From assembly GCA_019671005.1 (NCBI GenBank), contig CM033718.1, positions 36,658,508-36,722,507 of the forward strand: a stretch of 64,000 nt of DNA. Direction: 5' to 3'. The position numbers were made by a program, and so were the translations under genes. The stretch is from Hibiscus mutabilis. Its lineage: Eukaryota; Streptophyta; Magnoliopsida; Malvales; Malvaceae. Below are positions 24,221-36,700 of this stretch, one piece after another (position 1 is the first letter of the stretch; every line of letters starts with the position of its first letter). The notes below the pieces were generated by a model that made no database searches, was not told where the DNA came from, and saw nothing but the letters and a program-made list of their open reading frames with translations.

Positions 24221-25720
24221 CTTTTGACAATTACTATTTTTATTACAAATTAATATTTTAATTTCAAAATGATAGCAAAACAATTTTAACACCATTGACA
24301 ATTAAAATCTAATTCTTAAATCTGAAATGTAAAAGGACTAAAATTCAAATGTACAAAAAGTGTAAAAACTTGAAATATATTTTAAGCGATTGCCAAATAG
24401 TAAAAGAATATCAGTCAGCAGATTCTTTTATTCTAAGATTTGAGTTTCAGGAATACCAAACAAACAAAATTGGAGTATGGCAGCAAGAAACGATACAATG
24501 GCAAAAAAAATTTTATAACAATTATGATTGTGGCATGCTCAATGTTCAAACCTATTCATCTACATCAAATTCTTGGTTGGTTGCATCACATAATTGTTTA
24601 GCCTTTTATGAATCAAGTCCTATAATACTGACCATAGTACTTTTAGCAGCATTTGCATGTTTCTAAAGATAGAAAGAATGACTATTATCAACGGGAATTA
24701 TAAATTTCTTACACACTAGTTAAAAAATAAGTGAAATCCCAACAAACAACACCTCCAATGAAAGCATGTTAGCAACATGGGCATGGGAGGTAAATTGAAC
24801 TGAAAGAAAGCTAAAACAATAAATCATGGATGTGTATGTGTATATTTAAAAAACATTTTTACATAAAAAAGGACATAGACTTTCGAGATTTCTTAAGCTT
24901 TACGAATCAACAAAACTTATACTTGCATTTAAAGATAGTTTCAAGAATATGGCTATAATCTTAAGGGATCAACAATATCTCAAAGCAAATCAAATGAATT
25001 TAGACTTGAAAGTTGAATGTTGAAGACAAAACCACAAAATGGACTTCTACAATCATCAACCGCATGATAATCTTACCACTAATAAAATGGTCCATGTGTT
25101 AAGTGATCAAAATATACACAAAACTTAGAAGAGTAAATATATCTAAGTTCCTATACTATGAACCCATTTTGCAAAAAAAACAATCCTCTCTCAAACTTGC
25201 AATCTTAATGGAACAACAATCTACCAAAGCAAAACCAAATAGATTTAAACATGAAAGATGAAAGTTGGAGACATAAACATCACAAATGCTAGCGGAAGGA
25301 ATAACCTACGAAAAGTTAGTGCTACAACAAGGCCATATGTCGGAGCATACTTACAACTAAAAATGCTCAAAACTAATGTCTCACTGATATAGCCTTTATC
25401 TTGTTCGAGCTCCTAGATTTAAACAAAAATTAGATATAAGACATTTCACCAAATTGTAATGAAACCTATATAAACAAAGAGGAAAATCAAACCAAAGGTG
25501 ATCTTACTAGAAGAATAAAGAATCTAAGATCCTGAAGTGACGACCCTGGCCAGTGTAAATAATGAACTCCTAGCAGCTAGACTGTTTCAACATTATCACT
25601 TTTGTTTCGAATAATCTAATTATAGAATCCACCAACAACCATGGAAGGAAGAATGTTTCAGAAACAAAGAAATTTGCAACACAATGAAATGTAAACTAAA
25701 ATAATGTAAAACTCACTTCC
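24221..25720. other. CACTA interior, no gene recognised
   Basis: AT-rich DNA. One open frame at 24349-24666 (105 codons, with a hydrophobic end) has no family I recognise and may be chance. A diverged direct duplication of about 70 bp is visible: 24963-25030 and 25207-25275 share CAACAAT-TC/TACCAAAGCAAA and a GAAAGTTG-TG…GAGACA pattern, 245 bp apart. Confidence 0.4.
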
Positions 25721-25724
25721 TCCA

Positions 25725-26488
25725 ATAGATCTTTAATGATTGTCGGTTCCTCTTCTTGACATCAGACTTGGCAACCTTGAGACTACGGTTCATGACACAC
25801 AACCTTGCAAGGGCAGCGTTTGTCAAATCAAGCCTATAGTAGCTATCTATAACCTGCAGTTTTGAATCATTGAACATTAGGAAAATTCATAAAAACACAA
25901 ACCATACATGAACTAAATTTTAGTGTACAATTTAAAATGAAATCCAGAAGAATGGAGATTAGAATAATATTGAAAATTTATTATCCGAAAAGGCTAAACT
26001 CTGAATACATATATAAACAATTATGCCTAAAGTAACTACACAAGCATTAAAGTTGCACAATTTGGAAGCTCAAAAGCCAAGCATAACAAGTACATACATT
26101 TCTTCGAAGAATCCAACAAATAGACCCTTCTTATATGTTATCGCTTCATCACTGCAAGATAACAAGATAAAACAAGATAATAAACTATAAATTCAAATGA
26201 CAATAACACAATTAGATGAACAAATCATCATTCAAGTAATCAAATTATCAAGCCTCATTAGTTTGTTTTAGAAATGCCATTAGCTAAGTAAAAAACTCAA
26301 ATACATGTGAAGCAAGTCTCTTTACCTAGTTTTTGGCTGCCTTGAATATCTTGGGGAACTTCTTTTCATGACAGGATTGCGAAGCCAACTCAAAGGCTTG
26401 TTTTGCTTCTTAGTATTGGTTGTTGCTAACAATACGGATTGGTCTTTTCCCCCGGGTTGAATGGTGACAGTTTTCTTGTTTGCCAAAA
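25725..26488 (-). pseudogene. RPL28: Ribosomal protein L28 (eL28) exons, broken
   Basis: Two exons are legible on the minus strand. Exon 26488-26326 follows a TTTTAG acceptor and reads ANKKTVTIQPGGKDQSVLL, then TTNTKKQNKP, and after a one-base shift KKFPKIFKAAKN. It ends in TAG followed directly by GTAAAG; plant L28 has a Gln codon at this place, so CAG has probably become TAG at the donor site. The next exon, 25853 to about 25725 after CTGCAG, reads VIDSYYRLDLTNAALARL, then CVMNRSLKVAKSDVKKRNRQ, the L28 C-terminus, but runs past the normal stop. L28 is a 60S ribosomal subunit protein. The N-terminal exon was not found. The introns are kept, so this is a genomic copy and not a retrocopy. Its position between CACTA-type repeat blocks suggests capture by that transposon. 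Confidence 0.75.
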
Positions 26489-26892
26489 CTAAAATTACAC
26501 ATATTTAGGAAAGAGATGAGTCAATATAATTCAAAGGATATCAAAAAATATAATCAAAAAGAATAAATTCAAAGGATTATAGAATTTACTAATCCAGTGC
26601 AAACATCAAATTCACACTTCAAATTTTCTAGATTTTGACCATTCTCAAGATAAAAATGACAACCATAATTTACAACTCAACATTATATAACGTTTTACCA
26701 TTTTCTCTGATTCTATAGGTATTATCGGGTTGAGCGAAGCTCAAGAGCTAAAACTCCGATTCAAGTTTTGAAGCTTGAAGCTCAAATAAAATCAAATTCT
26801 CTTCCACAACTACAAAAAATGAATCAAAAATCAAATTAAAATCCTTAAAATCACCATTTCTAGAACGCAAAGAAATGAAAGAAAATGAAACT
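26489..26892. other. CACTA interior, unassigned
   Basis: Noncoding, AT-rich, with a GAAGCTTGAAGCTCAA stretch. The L28 first exon would be expected here or beyond the next insertion but is not visible. Confidence 0.4.
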
Positions 26893-27992
26893 TTTTGGGT
26901 TCGAATTCCTCAACTGATTTTGCTTGCCAAGTAGTGGAGAAGATGTATTTTGGGTGATTGGTGGTCAAAGCAAAGATAAGAAAAATAGATACAAGAATTT
27001 AGAGTGGTTAAGCCTACATCCACTACCTTAGCTTTTCACTAAGGATTTCAACAAATTCACTAAGAATTCTTCCCCTTTAAACAAACTTAGAAGGTAACCT
27101 TTACAACCTAGACTTATACACCAAGCCTAGCATCCAAAGCTTACAACCCAAGCTTTGGGAACCCTCTCTAACAAGAGAAAATAAGCAAACTAAAATCCCT
27201 CTTTTAGATAGATGTTTGCACTTAAAAGCTCTCACCCAAACTTAATACACTTGAGTATACATTGACAATTTAGCTCAACAAGTGTAGTTTATTTAAACAT
27301 ATGAATTTAAAGCACAAAAGACTTAATTACAATCATAGACATGTTGGCATTTTGATCATTAGTTGTTGCTAGTGCTTCAATAGTCCTTTTATACTACCAA
27401 TTGTGTTTTTAGCCATTGGAGACCATTGGGATTGGATTAGAGCCGTTGGTGGCTTTATTTCCCGCAATAAATGCAGTTCTGGAGTAGTTGGTATCGGTAC
27501 GCGCGTAGCCGTATCGGTGCTGGTTCTTTAGAAACTAGCCGTTAAGCTTGATGCAGCCTTCTCGTATTGATAAGCCTTGGCACGTATCGGTAACTAGGAT
27601 AGGTACGAACATTCCGTCTCGGTACGGAGGATCAGTACACTGTAGGGAACTAGCCGTTGGGGATTTGAAAAGCAGGGATCGGTACGCCTTTATGAGTATC
27701 GATACGACTCTCTCCATATCAGTAGGCCTAAGCCTGTATCGGTACAAGGTTTTCGGTTCTAGAAAATTCATGTGGCTAAAACCCTTAAAAGGTATCGATA
27801 CAATATTATGTGTATTGATAGAGGGCTTGATAAAACTGAGTTTTACATATTTAAAACATTTTGAACCTTTCCAAAACCTTATGAAAACATCTCAAACTTA
27901 TTTTCATGTTGTTTGGACTTAAAATCATTTTTAATTTTCAATTTAATCCAAAACTATTTTTTTATTATTATATCGAAACAAATATCCTAACA
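26893..27992 (-). mobile_element. Copia-1 3' LTR (1100 bp)
   Basis: Matches 43197-44316 in order: GGGTTCGAATT, GCTTGCCAAGTAGTGGAGA, a CATCCAAAGCTTACAACC stretch, a TATCGGTAC motif block, and AAATATCCTAACA at the right edge. The outer base pair on the left is changed (TTTTGGG against TGTTGGG). Confidence 0.85.
27492..27821. repeat. Paired TATCGATAC motif cluster 2
   Basis: Pairs start at 27492/27512, 27677/27697 and 27793/27813, each exactly 20 bp apart, in variants TATCGGTAC, GATCGGTAC and TATTGATAG. Single copies lie between. The cluster lies within a copia LTR, unlike cluster 1. Confidence 0.75.
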
Positions 27993-28426
27993 ATCTTCTC
28001 CTTTTTTATATAATAAAACCAACTTGAAAATTTATTTTTGTGATTCTCCCCCTTAGTAAATTAAATTTTGAATAAGAGAAAATATATTCAAAAGAGTTCA
28101 AATCTCCCCTTATTCATTTGAAAATTCAATTTTTCAAACCATTTTTCCCCTTTTTATTATATCAAAAAGAAATTTTGTATCTTGAAGTCCAATAACAATG
28201 GTGGTTTAAAACGAATTTTGAAAAAAATAAGGGTTATGTTTAAAAATAGCTTCCCCCTTACTCAAGCATCACATGAATGTTAGTCCAACACATATATGAT
28301 AAACTAGTTGAATTAAAAAATCAAATTAAAACAAATAGATTCAACTAATTTCATCACTTGAATCAAAGGTAGGATGTGAAGCCTTCCTTTTTTCAAGTGA
28401 TCTTCTTTGTGTGCATAGAGCTTTCA
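27993..28426 (-). other. Copia-1 3' noncoding region with several polypurine tracts
   Basis: On the minus strand, AAAAAAGGAGAAGAT precedes the LTR. Further purine runs (plus-strand CTCCCCCTTAGT near 28046, TCTCCCCTTATT near 28106, TTTCCCCTTTTT near 28144, CTTCCCCCTTA near 28250) repeat the tract. Multiple polypurine tracts here are a known Sirevirus trait. Confidence 0.6.
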
Positions 28427-28434
28427 TGGTTCAT

Positions 28435-28985
28435 TAGGGGTGTTCAAATAGTCGGCTAAACTAAATTAACCGACCAAACTGAATTAGTTCGGTTAAACAG
28501 TCGACCATCAAACTTTTTTCGATCGGTGAACGGTTAAAGAATTTTTCAAAGTTTGGTTATCGGTTGATTCGGTTTGAAATCGGTTAATTAACCGAATTAC
28601 TCGAAATATAACAAAAATTAAATATATTATTCATATTAAGCCCATACCCATTAAAATTCTAAAACTCACTTCTAACATTTAATATAAAATTTTAAAGTTT
28701 TTATCTATGTTTATATATTGTTTAAATTAAATACAAATGATCTTTGTGAACTAAAAAGTATTTCCAAGGATTTTTATTGTGTAATAATTTTGATTAGGAA
28801 AAAAATTGATAAATTTTGTTAATTCGAAAACCGACCGAATTAACCGAAATTTGTTCGGTTCGGTTAATTTTTTTTTTTAAAAAAGTTCAATTCAATTAAT
28901 GGTTAAAGATTTAAAAACTTTGGTTAATTTGGTTTTGGGTAATTCAGTTCGGCCACCGACCGAATTAATCGTTTGAACACCCCTA
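28435..28985. mobile_element. hAT-type MITE, 551 bp
   Basis: Ends are inverted: TAGGGGTGTTCAAA on the left and TTTGAACACCCCTA on the right. It is flanked by TGGTTCAT (28427-28434) and AGGTTCAT (28986-28993), an 8-bp target duplication with one change, as made by hAT transposases. The body is rich in GGTTAATTCGGTT-like words in both orientations, so much of it could fold back. No coding sequence; it would depend on a hAT transposase elsewhere. It sits inside antisense copia-1. Confidence 0.85.
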
Positions 28986-28993
28986 AGGTTCAT

Positions 28994-29464
28994 CACATTG
29001 TTGATCAATGCTCCATCACATCTAAAACAAGACAATCAAGTAATTTTTGGTATCCAAATTGTTTTAGATCTATAGGCATTAGTAGCACACACTTTAGTCC
29101 CCTTAAGAATCCATTTTACAATTTCATCCTTTTTATGTGAAGTAATTAGTCCTTTTGGGACTCAAATACTTCTAAAACAATTTTCTTTAAAAAATTTAGG
29201 GGCACCAGATTGTCTTTGATAAAGTCTGATTTTCCAAAAAAAAAATTGTTTTTTTTCAAGTTCTTTAGAAATCAAAGCTTTTTCTTTCTTAAGATCATCC
29301 AACTCATTTGATGATCTTTTAACATCTTTTGAAGCAAAATTTGTAAATTTAAAACTTTTGCTCAAAATTCTTAAATTTTGCTTCAAACTCCAAATTGGTT
29401 TTAGAAAGCACTTCATTTTCTATTTTCAATTTTGAAATTAATTTCTTGTTTTTAGAAAATGAAG
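28994..29464 (-). pseudogene. Copia-1 gag C-terminal coiled-coil region
   Basis: On the minus strand the frame reads FSKNKKLISKLKIENEVL, then a Lys/Glu-rich heptad stretch (SSNELDDLKKEKALISKELE) predicted to be coiled coil, and near 29040-29110 NAYRSKTIWIPKIT, which normally precedes the protease DSG motif. It picks up the frame broken by the Tat LTR: copia-2 gag at 45150 has the same run (ELVLEFKESILKNKKIISDL) uninterrupted. Confidence 0.75.
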
Positions 29465-30185
29465 TCTTGTGTAACAACAATCCCGCCTGCGGTGGTGCTT
29501 GACGCGCTTTTACGAGAAAAATATTTGGGATAGAGTCGCCACCAATCTTTTTAATTTAGGAGAGATTGGATCACCTGAGAACTCGACTATTTTAATAAAA
29601 CATGTTTTGTGTCATTTTATTAAAACGACAAGTTTTAGTCAGCAGAACCAGAAAAATGAGTTCGGGAGTCAGTTACGTGTGGGGAAGGATGAGCACCCCA
29701 CAACGCCCAAAATTGGTACCTGGTCGATTACATATTGTCTAAATGATGGAAATTAAGAATTCAAATTTAATTTAAAATTTGTGATCTCTTAAAATATTTT
29801 AAAAGAATATTTTTGTTTGAAAGGAATTTACACCCCTACATTTGGGGAGTAATTTCTGTTAGATTCCCAAATGATGGGAAACTATTTTGAAAATTATAGT
29901 TTGAAGGTTAAAAAAATCATATTCTTGTATAAGGGATTAACGGAAAGCGGCATTTGTTACATTTGATGTACAATTTTTACAATAATCCCTAAAAAGAGGA
30001 TCATTTTAATTTATAAATCAAATTGAAACACGTTAATACAAAATATATATGGATATATATATATATTAATTAGAATATAAATATTAAATGATAATATTAA
30101 TAATAAAGGCTATAATAGTGTAGTTATAATACATACACATATATATATATATATGCACGTATACTTGTAACTTTTACAAATGAAA

Positions 30186-30231
<46 letters not shown>

Positions 30232-30245
30232 TGATGATGATGATA
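30186..30245. repeat. (AAT)n then (ATG)n microsatellite
   Basis: About 15 AAT units followed by four to five ATG units, within the Tat LTR. The Tyr-rich antisense ORF over it (30124-30330) is an artefact of the repeat. Confidence 0.95.
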
Positions 30246-30710
30246 TTCGGGACGATATTGAATATTTTTTAAAAAAATGAGGGACTAGGGTGGTAAATAA
30301 CCCATACGATAGGCTATTAGTGGAAGACAATTTAAGACGGAAGGATTAAGGTGGTAATTTACCTATTTTGTTTTAGCCATAACCCAACAGTGGCCACCAG
30401 ATTTCAATTTTCACATTTTTTTGCTTAAACCGTTCATTCCCTTCCCCATCTTCTTTGCATTTTTAAGCTTGTTCCTTTAACCCTAGATAAAACAAACGAA
30501 ACCTACCCCTTTTGTATATTTTAAACTCGAGGAACCTAGATCCGGTCAAAACTCAACGGTTTATCCCGAGTTACGGACGACGACGGCGATATGTTAGAAG
30601 GTAAGATGAATCATCCCTTTTATATTTTTTGTATTTATTCGAATAGGAAAAAAAAAATACCTTTGAAACTAAAATGTTGGACCTAGAAAATTTTGTCTTT
30701 GTTTCCTTCT

Positions 30711-33700
30711 TCTCTTTTTTTTTATGTTCGAAAGAACTTAGATCTGATTTTTTTTCTATTTTTTGTGTTAAAAAAAAAACTTAAGATCTAATAATTTTCT
30801 TGTATTCGATAAAAGCTTCTTTTTTATTTTTTTCAAAAAAAATCATCCCTTTACAAATTACTGATCTGGGTTTTTATACCATTCGCTTTACATATAAAAT
30901 ATATAAAAACTCTCCCATTAATGTTGATGTGTTTTTTCTAGATATGATGATATTTGGGATAAATATCATATTTTATTCGCTTTTTGTTTTGCAGATTTGG
31001 GCGGTGGGATGACCATGGTGTCGTGCATGGTGGTCGAGGGGCATTGAACCGCCGCGTGTGGCGGCCACTGGCGAGGGAAGTTGAATAGTCAAGGGTTCCG
31101 CGGCAGCTGGGTTAATAGGGTAAAGGATTAGGTTTGTAACGCCTCGATTTTGGGCCTAGAAGTTAGCCGGGTTAGGCTAGATGGCTCGTTGAGTTGGTTT
31201 TGACAATTTAGGCTTGTTTCGGGATTAATTTAGTATAAGTTTCAGGATTAATTTAGTATAAATAGTTTTTGAGAAAAATTAAATATGGGAAAAAAATTTA
31301 AATCCGTATTTATTATATAAGGGATTTTAGTAGAATCAATTTTGGAAAAATATATTTTGGAAGGTTGTCATTTTGGGACTAGTGACCAAAATGCAAAATA
31401 CGTAAAACTGTTTTTAGTGACAAAATTATAAGAGATCAAGGCTTAGAATCTTTAGGGAGCTTTGACCAAGAGTCTAATTAAGACTTTTCCTTTTTATTGG
31501 CTGGTTTTAAATGATTTTAATAAATAAATAATTGGAGGGAATTAATTAACCAATTTGTTTTCTCAAAATACATTCCACGTAACTACTTTCTTTTCTCATT
31601 TACTTTCTCTCAAATTCTCTCCAGCCAAACAACCATTTTCTCTTCAAAGATTTAGGGAAAATATCTGATTTGATTTGTCTTTTTAATCTTAAATGATTCT
31701 TTAATGTTTTCTTAACAAAACCGTGTTGTTTAAACCTTGTTTTCTCATGTAAATCTTTGCAATTGAAGGAAAAGTCAGCATTAGAGGTAAGGTTTCATTC
31801 TTTCCCTCTAATGACATGTTCTTTATTGAAATTTCCAAGTTCTTGGTCTCTTATGATGGTTTTCTAATGGGTTTTGGTAATATGTTTATGGAAAATTGGT
31901 TTAATTGAGGTTTACTTGCCTAAATTAATGGATCTTTTCTTTTGATTGATTTTTCTGGGTTTATAATGAGATAATATGATGATTATGATGATTTGAGGTG
32001 TTGATTTAAGTGATTTTGATAATAAAATCCCGGAACTAGGTAAATTGTTAGGTTTGGTTGTTGATATCTTTGGGTTGGTGGTTTGTTTATGGGGTTAATT
32101 GATTGCTGATGGTTCTTTAACATTAAGGAGAAGCTTTTGGATGTAAATTGACATTGTTTAAGTGTAAATCTTGCTGAGTAATAGTTGGAGATGTATTAGA
32201 AAGGTTTCACCGATGTTTTCGGTTGTTTTTGTTAGGCGAAAGCTTGGTTGTTGAGGGAGGACAGTGTTGTTGTGTGTTGCTGGGGATTTTGATGCAAAGG
32301 AACGCATTAATCCTCTATTTTGTTTTGGTTAGAAGTAGAGGGTGATGATTCGATAGCTTTGGAAGGTGTTGTGGAGGATCAGAAAGCTTGATTTCGCCTC
32401 GGCAAGCCAAGCGAGGTGTAGTTGGTGAGTGGAAACATGGTTTTCAGATTTCTAAAGGTTTGGAAGTGATTATGGGAGTTTAGATTTAGCTTGAAATGTT
32501 GATCTAAGCTCGAAAGTATGTATGGAATTTTTTGCTCTAGGTTCTCGGCTTTTTCCCATGGTTTTAATTGTTCATGCTCATGATTTGAAGTTGGAATTGT
32601 TACTTACTATTATGCATTTTTTATGAATTGAGAAATGATTCATGTTATCCCATGAGACTGATTTATGGTTTTCAAGAGGTTGCATCTTGATGAAAAAATG
32701 TTATGCATTGATTTATGATTTAAAATGGGACATGCTATGGTTTATGTTGATGCATTGGAAAATAGTAGGTTAACATGGTTTTAAAGTATATATTAGCAAG
32801 TGATGATGCTTATTATAATCGGATATAATTGGTCAACCAATAGGATGAGAGTGCACTATAAAAATGTTGCAAAATTTGCATGTGTGCGTCCTTCGGCTCC
32901 ACATTAGCGTAGCAACTATTGTGTTGAGGGTAACCAAAGTGTATTGTGGTGAGAGCAACAAGCACCACGGGATCTAAGTCATGTTGAGTACAGCAAGCAC
33001 CATGAGATCCGCCTTATGGAGAGAGCAGCAGGCTCCATAAGTATTGGTGGAGAGAGCAGCAAGCTCCATCAATGAGTATCCGCGTATCTAATGTGTTTAT
33101 TATGGAGAGTGCATCAAGCTCCATGTGTATAGGGATGGCGAAGCAACCATCCGGGTCACTTGAATGCCAATATATGAGATTACATGTATCATGGTTTTTA
33201 AAAGAATTTGTATATGATATTTATACATGAGACTATATCTTGAGATATGTTTTGAATACCTAAGCATGTGAAGCTTGCATTGAGATTTGCTTTGGTTTAA
33301 AGCATGAAATATCATGATACATGTGTAAAGAGTTTAATGGTTTTGCTTTAATGGGGTTTAAAGCATGATGGAAAATGGTTTGATAAGAAAATGGTTTTCA
33401 ATAGTGCATTGTTATGATTTTGTTTTGAGCATCCCTCACTAAGCATATAGCTTACGCTCTCTTTTCTTAACAATACAGAAAAGTAGTTTGTTCGGGCTGC
33501 AAGGAAGCAAGAAAAGTGGTTTATTCGACGCTCTAAGCTCAAGCATGGTTTTAGCATTTCAATAATAATGGGATTGGCAATGGGCGGGTACCTTGATGTT
33601 TTGGAAGTGTATGTTTGATGGAACTCCCTGGTTTGGCAAGTTTGTTTTACCTTATTGATATTGTAAATGGCCTATTATGTTTGGTTTATGCTTTGCTATG

Positions 33701-36700
33701 GTTTATGGTCTTTGGTTGAAGTGGTTTTAGGAAGCATGCCTATAGATTTCCCTTTTGAGCATGTGGTCATGGTATGATGATGTTTTTGTTGTTAATGGCT
33801 AAGGTTTGATTCCTAAATATGTTGCTTGTGTGCTAGAAGCATGCTTAAGGGTTTATATTTGGTTTACGGATTGTTTATCGAGCAAAAAGTGATATTTCTT
33901 TCTCTTTTTTTTTATGTTCGAAAGAACTTAGATCTGATTTTTTTTTCTATTTTTTGTGTTGAAAAAAAACTTAAGATCTAATAATTTTCTTGTATTCGAT
34001 AAAAGCTTCTTTTTTATTTTTTTCAAAAAAAAATCATCCCCTTACAAATTACTGATCTGGGTTTTTATACCATTCGCTTTACATATAAAATATATAAAAA
34101 CTCTCTCATTAATGTTGATGTGTTTTTTCTAGATATGATGATATTTGGGATAAATATCATATTTTATTCGCTTTTTGTTTTGCAGATTTGGGCGGTGGAG
34201 CAGGCACCCGGTCAGATTGAGCGGTGGGATGACCATGGTGTCGCGCATGGTGGTCGAGGGGCATTGAACCGCCGCGCGTGGCGGCCATGGGCGAGGGAAG
34301 TTGAATAGTCAAGGGTTTCGCGGCAGCTGGGTTAATAGGGTAAAGGATTAGGTTTGTAACGCCTCGATTTTGGGCCTAGAAGTTAGCCGGGTTAGGATAG
34401 ATGGCTCGTTGAGTTGGTTTTGACAATTTAGGCTTGTTTCGGGATTATTTTAGTATAAGTTTCAGGATTAATTTAGTATAAATAGTTTTTAAACAAAATT
34501 AAATATGGGAAAAAATTTAAAATCCGTATTTATTATATAAGTGATTTTAGTAGAATCAATTTTGGAAAAATATATTTTGGAAGGTTGTCATTTTGGGACT
34601 AGTGACCAAAATATGTAAAACTGTTTTTAGTGACAAAATTATAAGAGATCAAGGCTTAGAATCTTTAGGGAGCTTTAACCAAGAGTCTAATTAAGACTTT
34701 TCCTTTTTATTGGCTGGTTTTAAATGGTTTTAATAAATAAATAATTGGAGGGAATTAATTAACCAATTTGTTTTCTCAAAATACATTTCACGTAACTAGT
34801 TTCTTTTCTCATTTACTTTCTCTCAAATTCTCTCAGCCAAACAACCATTTTCTCTTCAAAGATTTAGGGCAAATATCTGATTTGATTTGTCTTTTTGATC
34901 TTAAATGATTCTTTAATGTTTTCTCAACAAAACCGTGTTGTTTAAACCTTGTTTTCTCATGTAAATCTTTGCAATTGAAGGAAAAGTCAGCATTAGAGGT
35001 AAGGTTTCATTCTTTCCCTCTAATGACATGTTCTTTATTGAAATTTCCAAGTTCTTGGTCTCTTATGATGGTTTTCTAATGGGTTTTGGTAATATGTTTA
35101 TGGAAAATTGGTTTAATCGAGGTTTACCTGCCTAAATCAATGGATCTTTTCTTTTGATTGATCTTCTTGGGTTTATAATGAGATAATATGATGATTTGAG
35201 ATGTTGATTTAAGTGATTTTGATAATAAAATCCAGAACTAGGTAAATTTGTAGGTTTGGTTGTTGATATCTTTGGGTTGGTGGTTTGTTTATGGGGTTAA
35301 TTGATTGTTGATGGTTCTTTAACATTAAGGAGACGCTTTTGGATGTAAATTGGTGTTGTTGAAGTGTAAATTTTGTTGGGTAATAGTTGGAGATGTATTA
35401 AAAAGGTTTCACCGATGTTTTCGGTTGTTTTTGTTAGGCGAAAGCTTGGTTGTTGAGGGAGGACAATGTTGTTGTGTGTTGCTGGGGATTTTGATGCAAA
35501 GGAACGCATTAATCCTCTGTTTTGTTTTGGTTAGAAGTAGAGGATGATGATTCGATAGCTTTGGAAGGTGTTGTGGAGGATCCGAAAGCTTGATTTCGCC
35601 TCGGCAAGCCAAGCGAGGTGTAGTTGGTGAGTGGAAACATGGTTTTCAGCTTTCTAAAGGTTTGGAAGTGATTATGGGAGTTTAGATTTAGCTTGAAATG
35701 TTGATCTAAGCTCGAAAGTAAGTATGGAATTTTTTGCTCTCGGTTCTCAGCTTTTTCCCATGGTTTTAATTGTTCATGCTCATGATTTGAAGTTGGAATT
35801 GTTACTTACTATTATGCATTTTTTATGAATTGAGAAATGATTCATATTATCCCATGAGATTGATTTATGGTTTTCAAGAGGTTGTATCTTGATGAAAAAA
35901 TGTTATGCATTGATTTATGATTTAAAATGGGATATGCTACGTTTATGTTGATGCATTGGAAAATAGTAGGTTAACACGGTTTTAAAGTATATATTGACAA
36001 GTGATGATGCTTATTATAATCGGATATAAATGGTCAACCAATAGGATGAGAGTGCACTATAAAAATGTAGCAAAATTTGCATGTGTGTGTGTTCTTCGGC
36101 TCCATATTAGCGTAGCAACTATTGTGTTGAGGGTAACCGAAGTGTATAGTGGTGAGAGCAACAAGCACCACAGGATCTAAGTCAGGTGAGTGCAGCAAGC
36201 ACCATGAGATCCGTCTTATGGAGAGAGCAGCAAGCTCCATAAGTATTGGTGGAGAGAGCAGCAAGCTCCATCAATGAGTATCCGCATATCTGATGTGTTT
36301 ATTATGGAGAGTGCATCAAGCTCCATGTGTATAGGGATGGCGAAGCAACCATCCGGGTCACTTGAATGCCAATATATGAGATTACATGTATCATGGTTTT
36401 TAAAAGAATTTGTATATGATATTTATACATGAGACTATATCTTGAGATATGTTTTGAATACCTAAGCATGTGAAGCTTGCATTGAGATTTGCTTTGGTTT
36501 AAAGCATGAAATATCATGATACATGTGTAAAGAGTTTAATGGTTTTGCTTTAATGGGGTTTAAAGCATGATGGAAAATGGTTTGATAAGAAAATGGTTTT
36601 CAATAGTGCATTGTTATGATTTTGTTTTGAGCATCCCTCACTAAGCATATAGCTTACGCTCTCTTTTCTTAACAATACAGAAAAGTAGTTTGTTCGGGCT

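Noticed and set aside
24349..24666. 105-codon ORF as a CACTA gene
   Set aside because: No similarity to CACTA transposase motifs and no family recognised; the composition is that of AT-rich noncoding DNA.
30124..30330. Tyr-rich antisense ORF
   Set aside because: Produced by translating the AAT microsatellite.
33100..33557. Antisense ORFs repeated exactly at 36302-36759 as a conserved protein pair
   Set aside because: They are identical because the whole 3.2-kb LTR-containing unit is duplicated. They show no protein features and lie inside an LTR.
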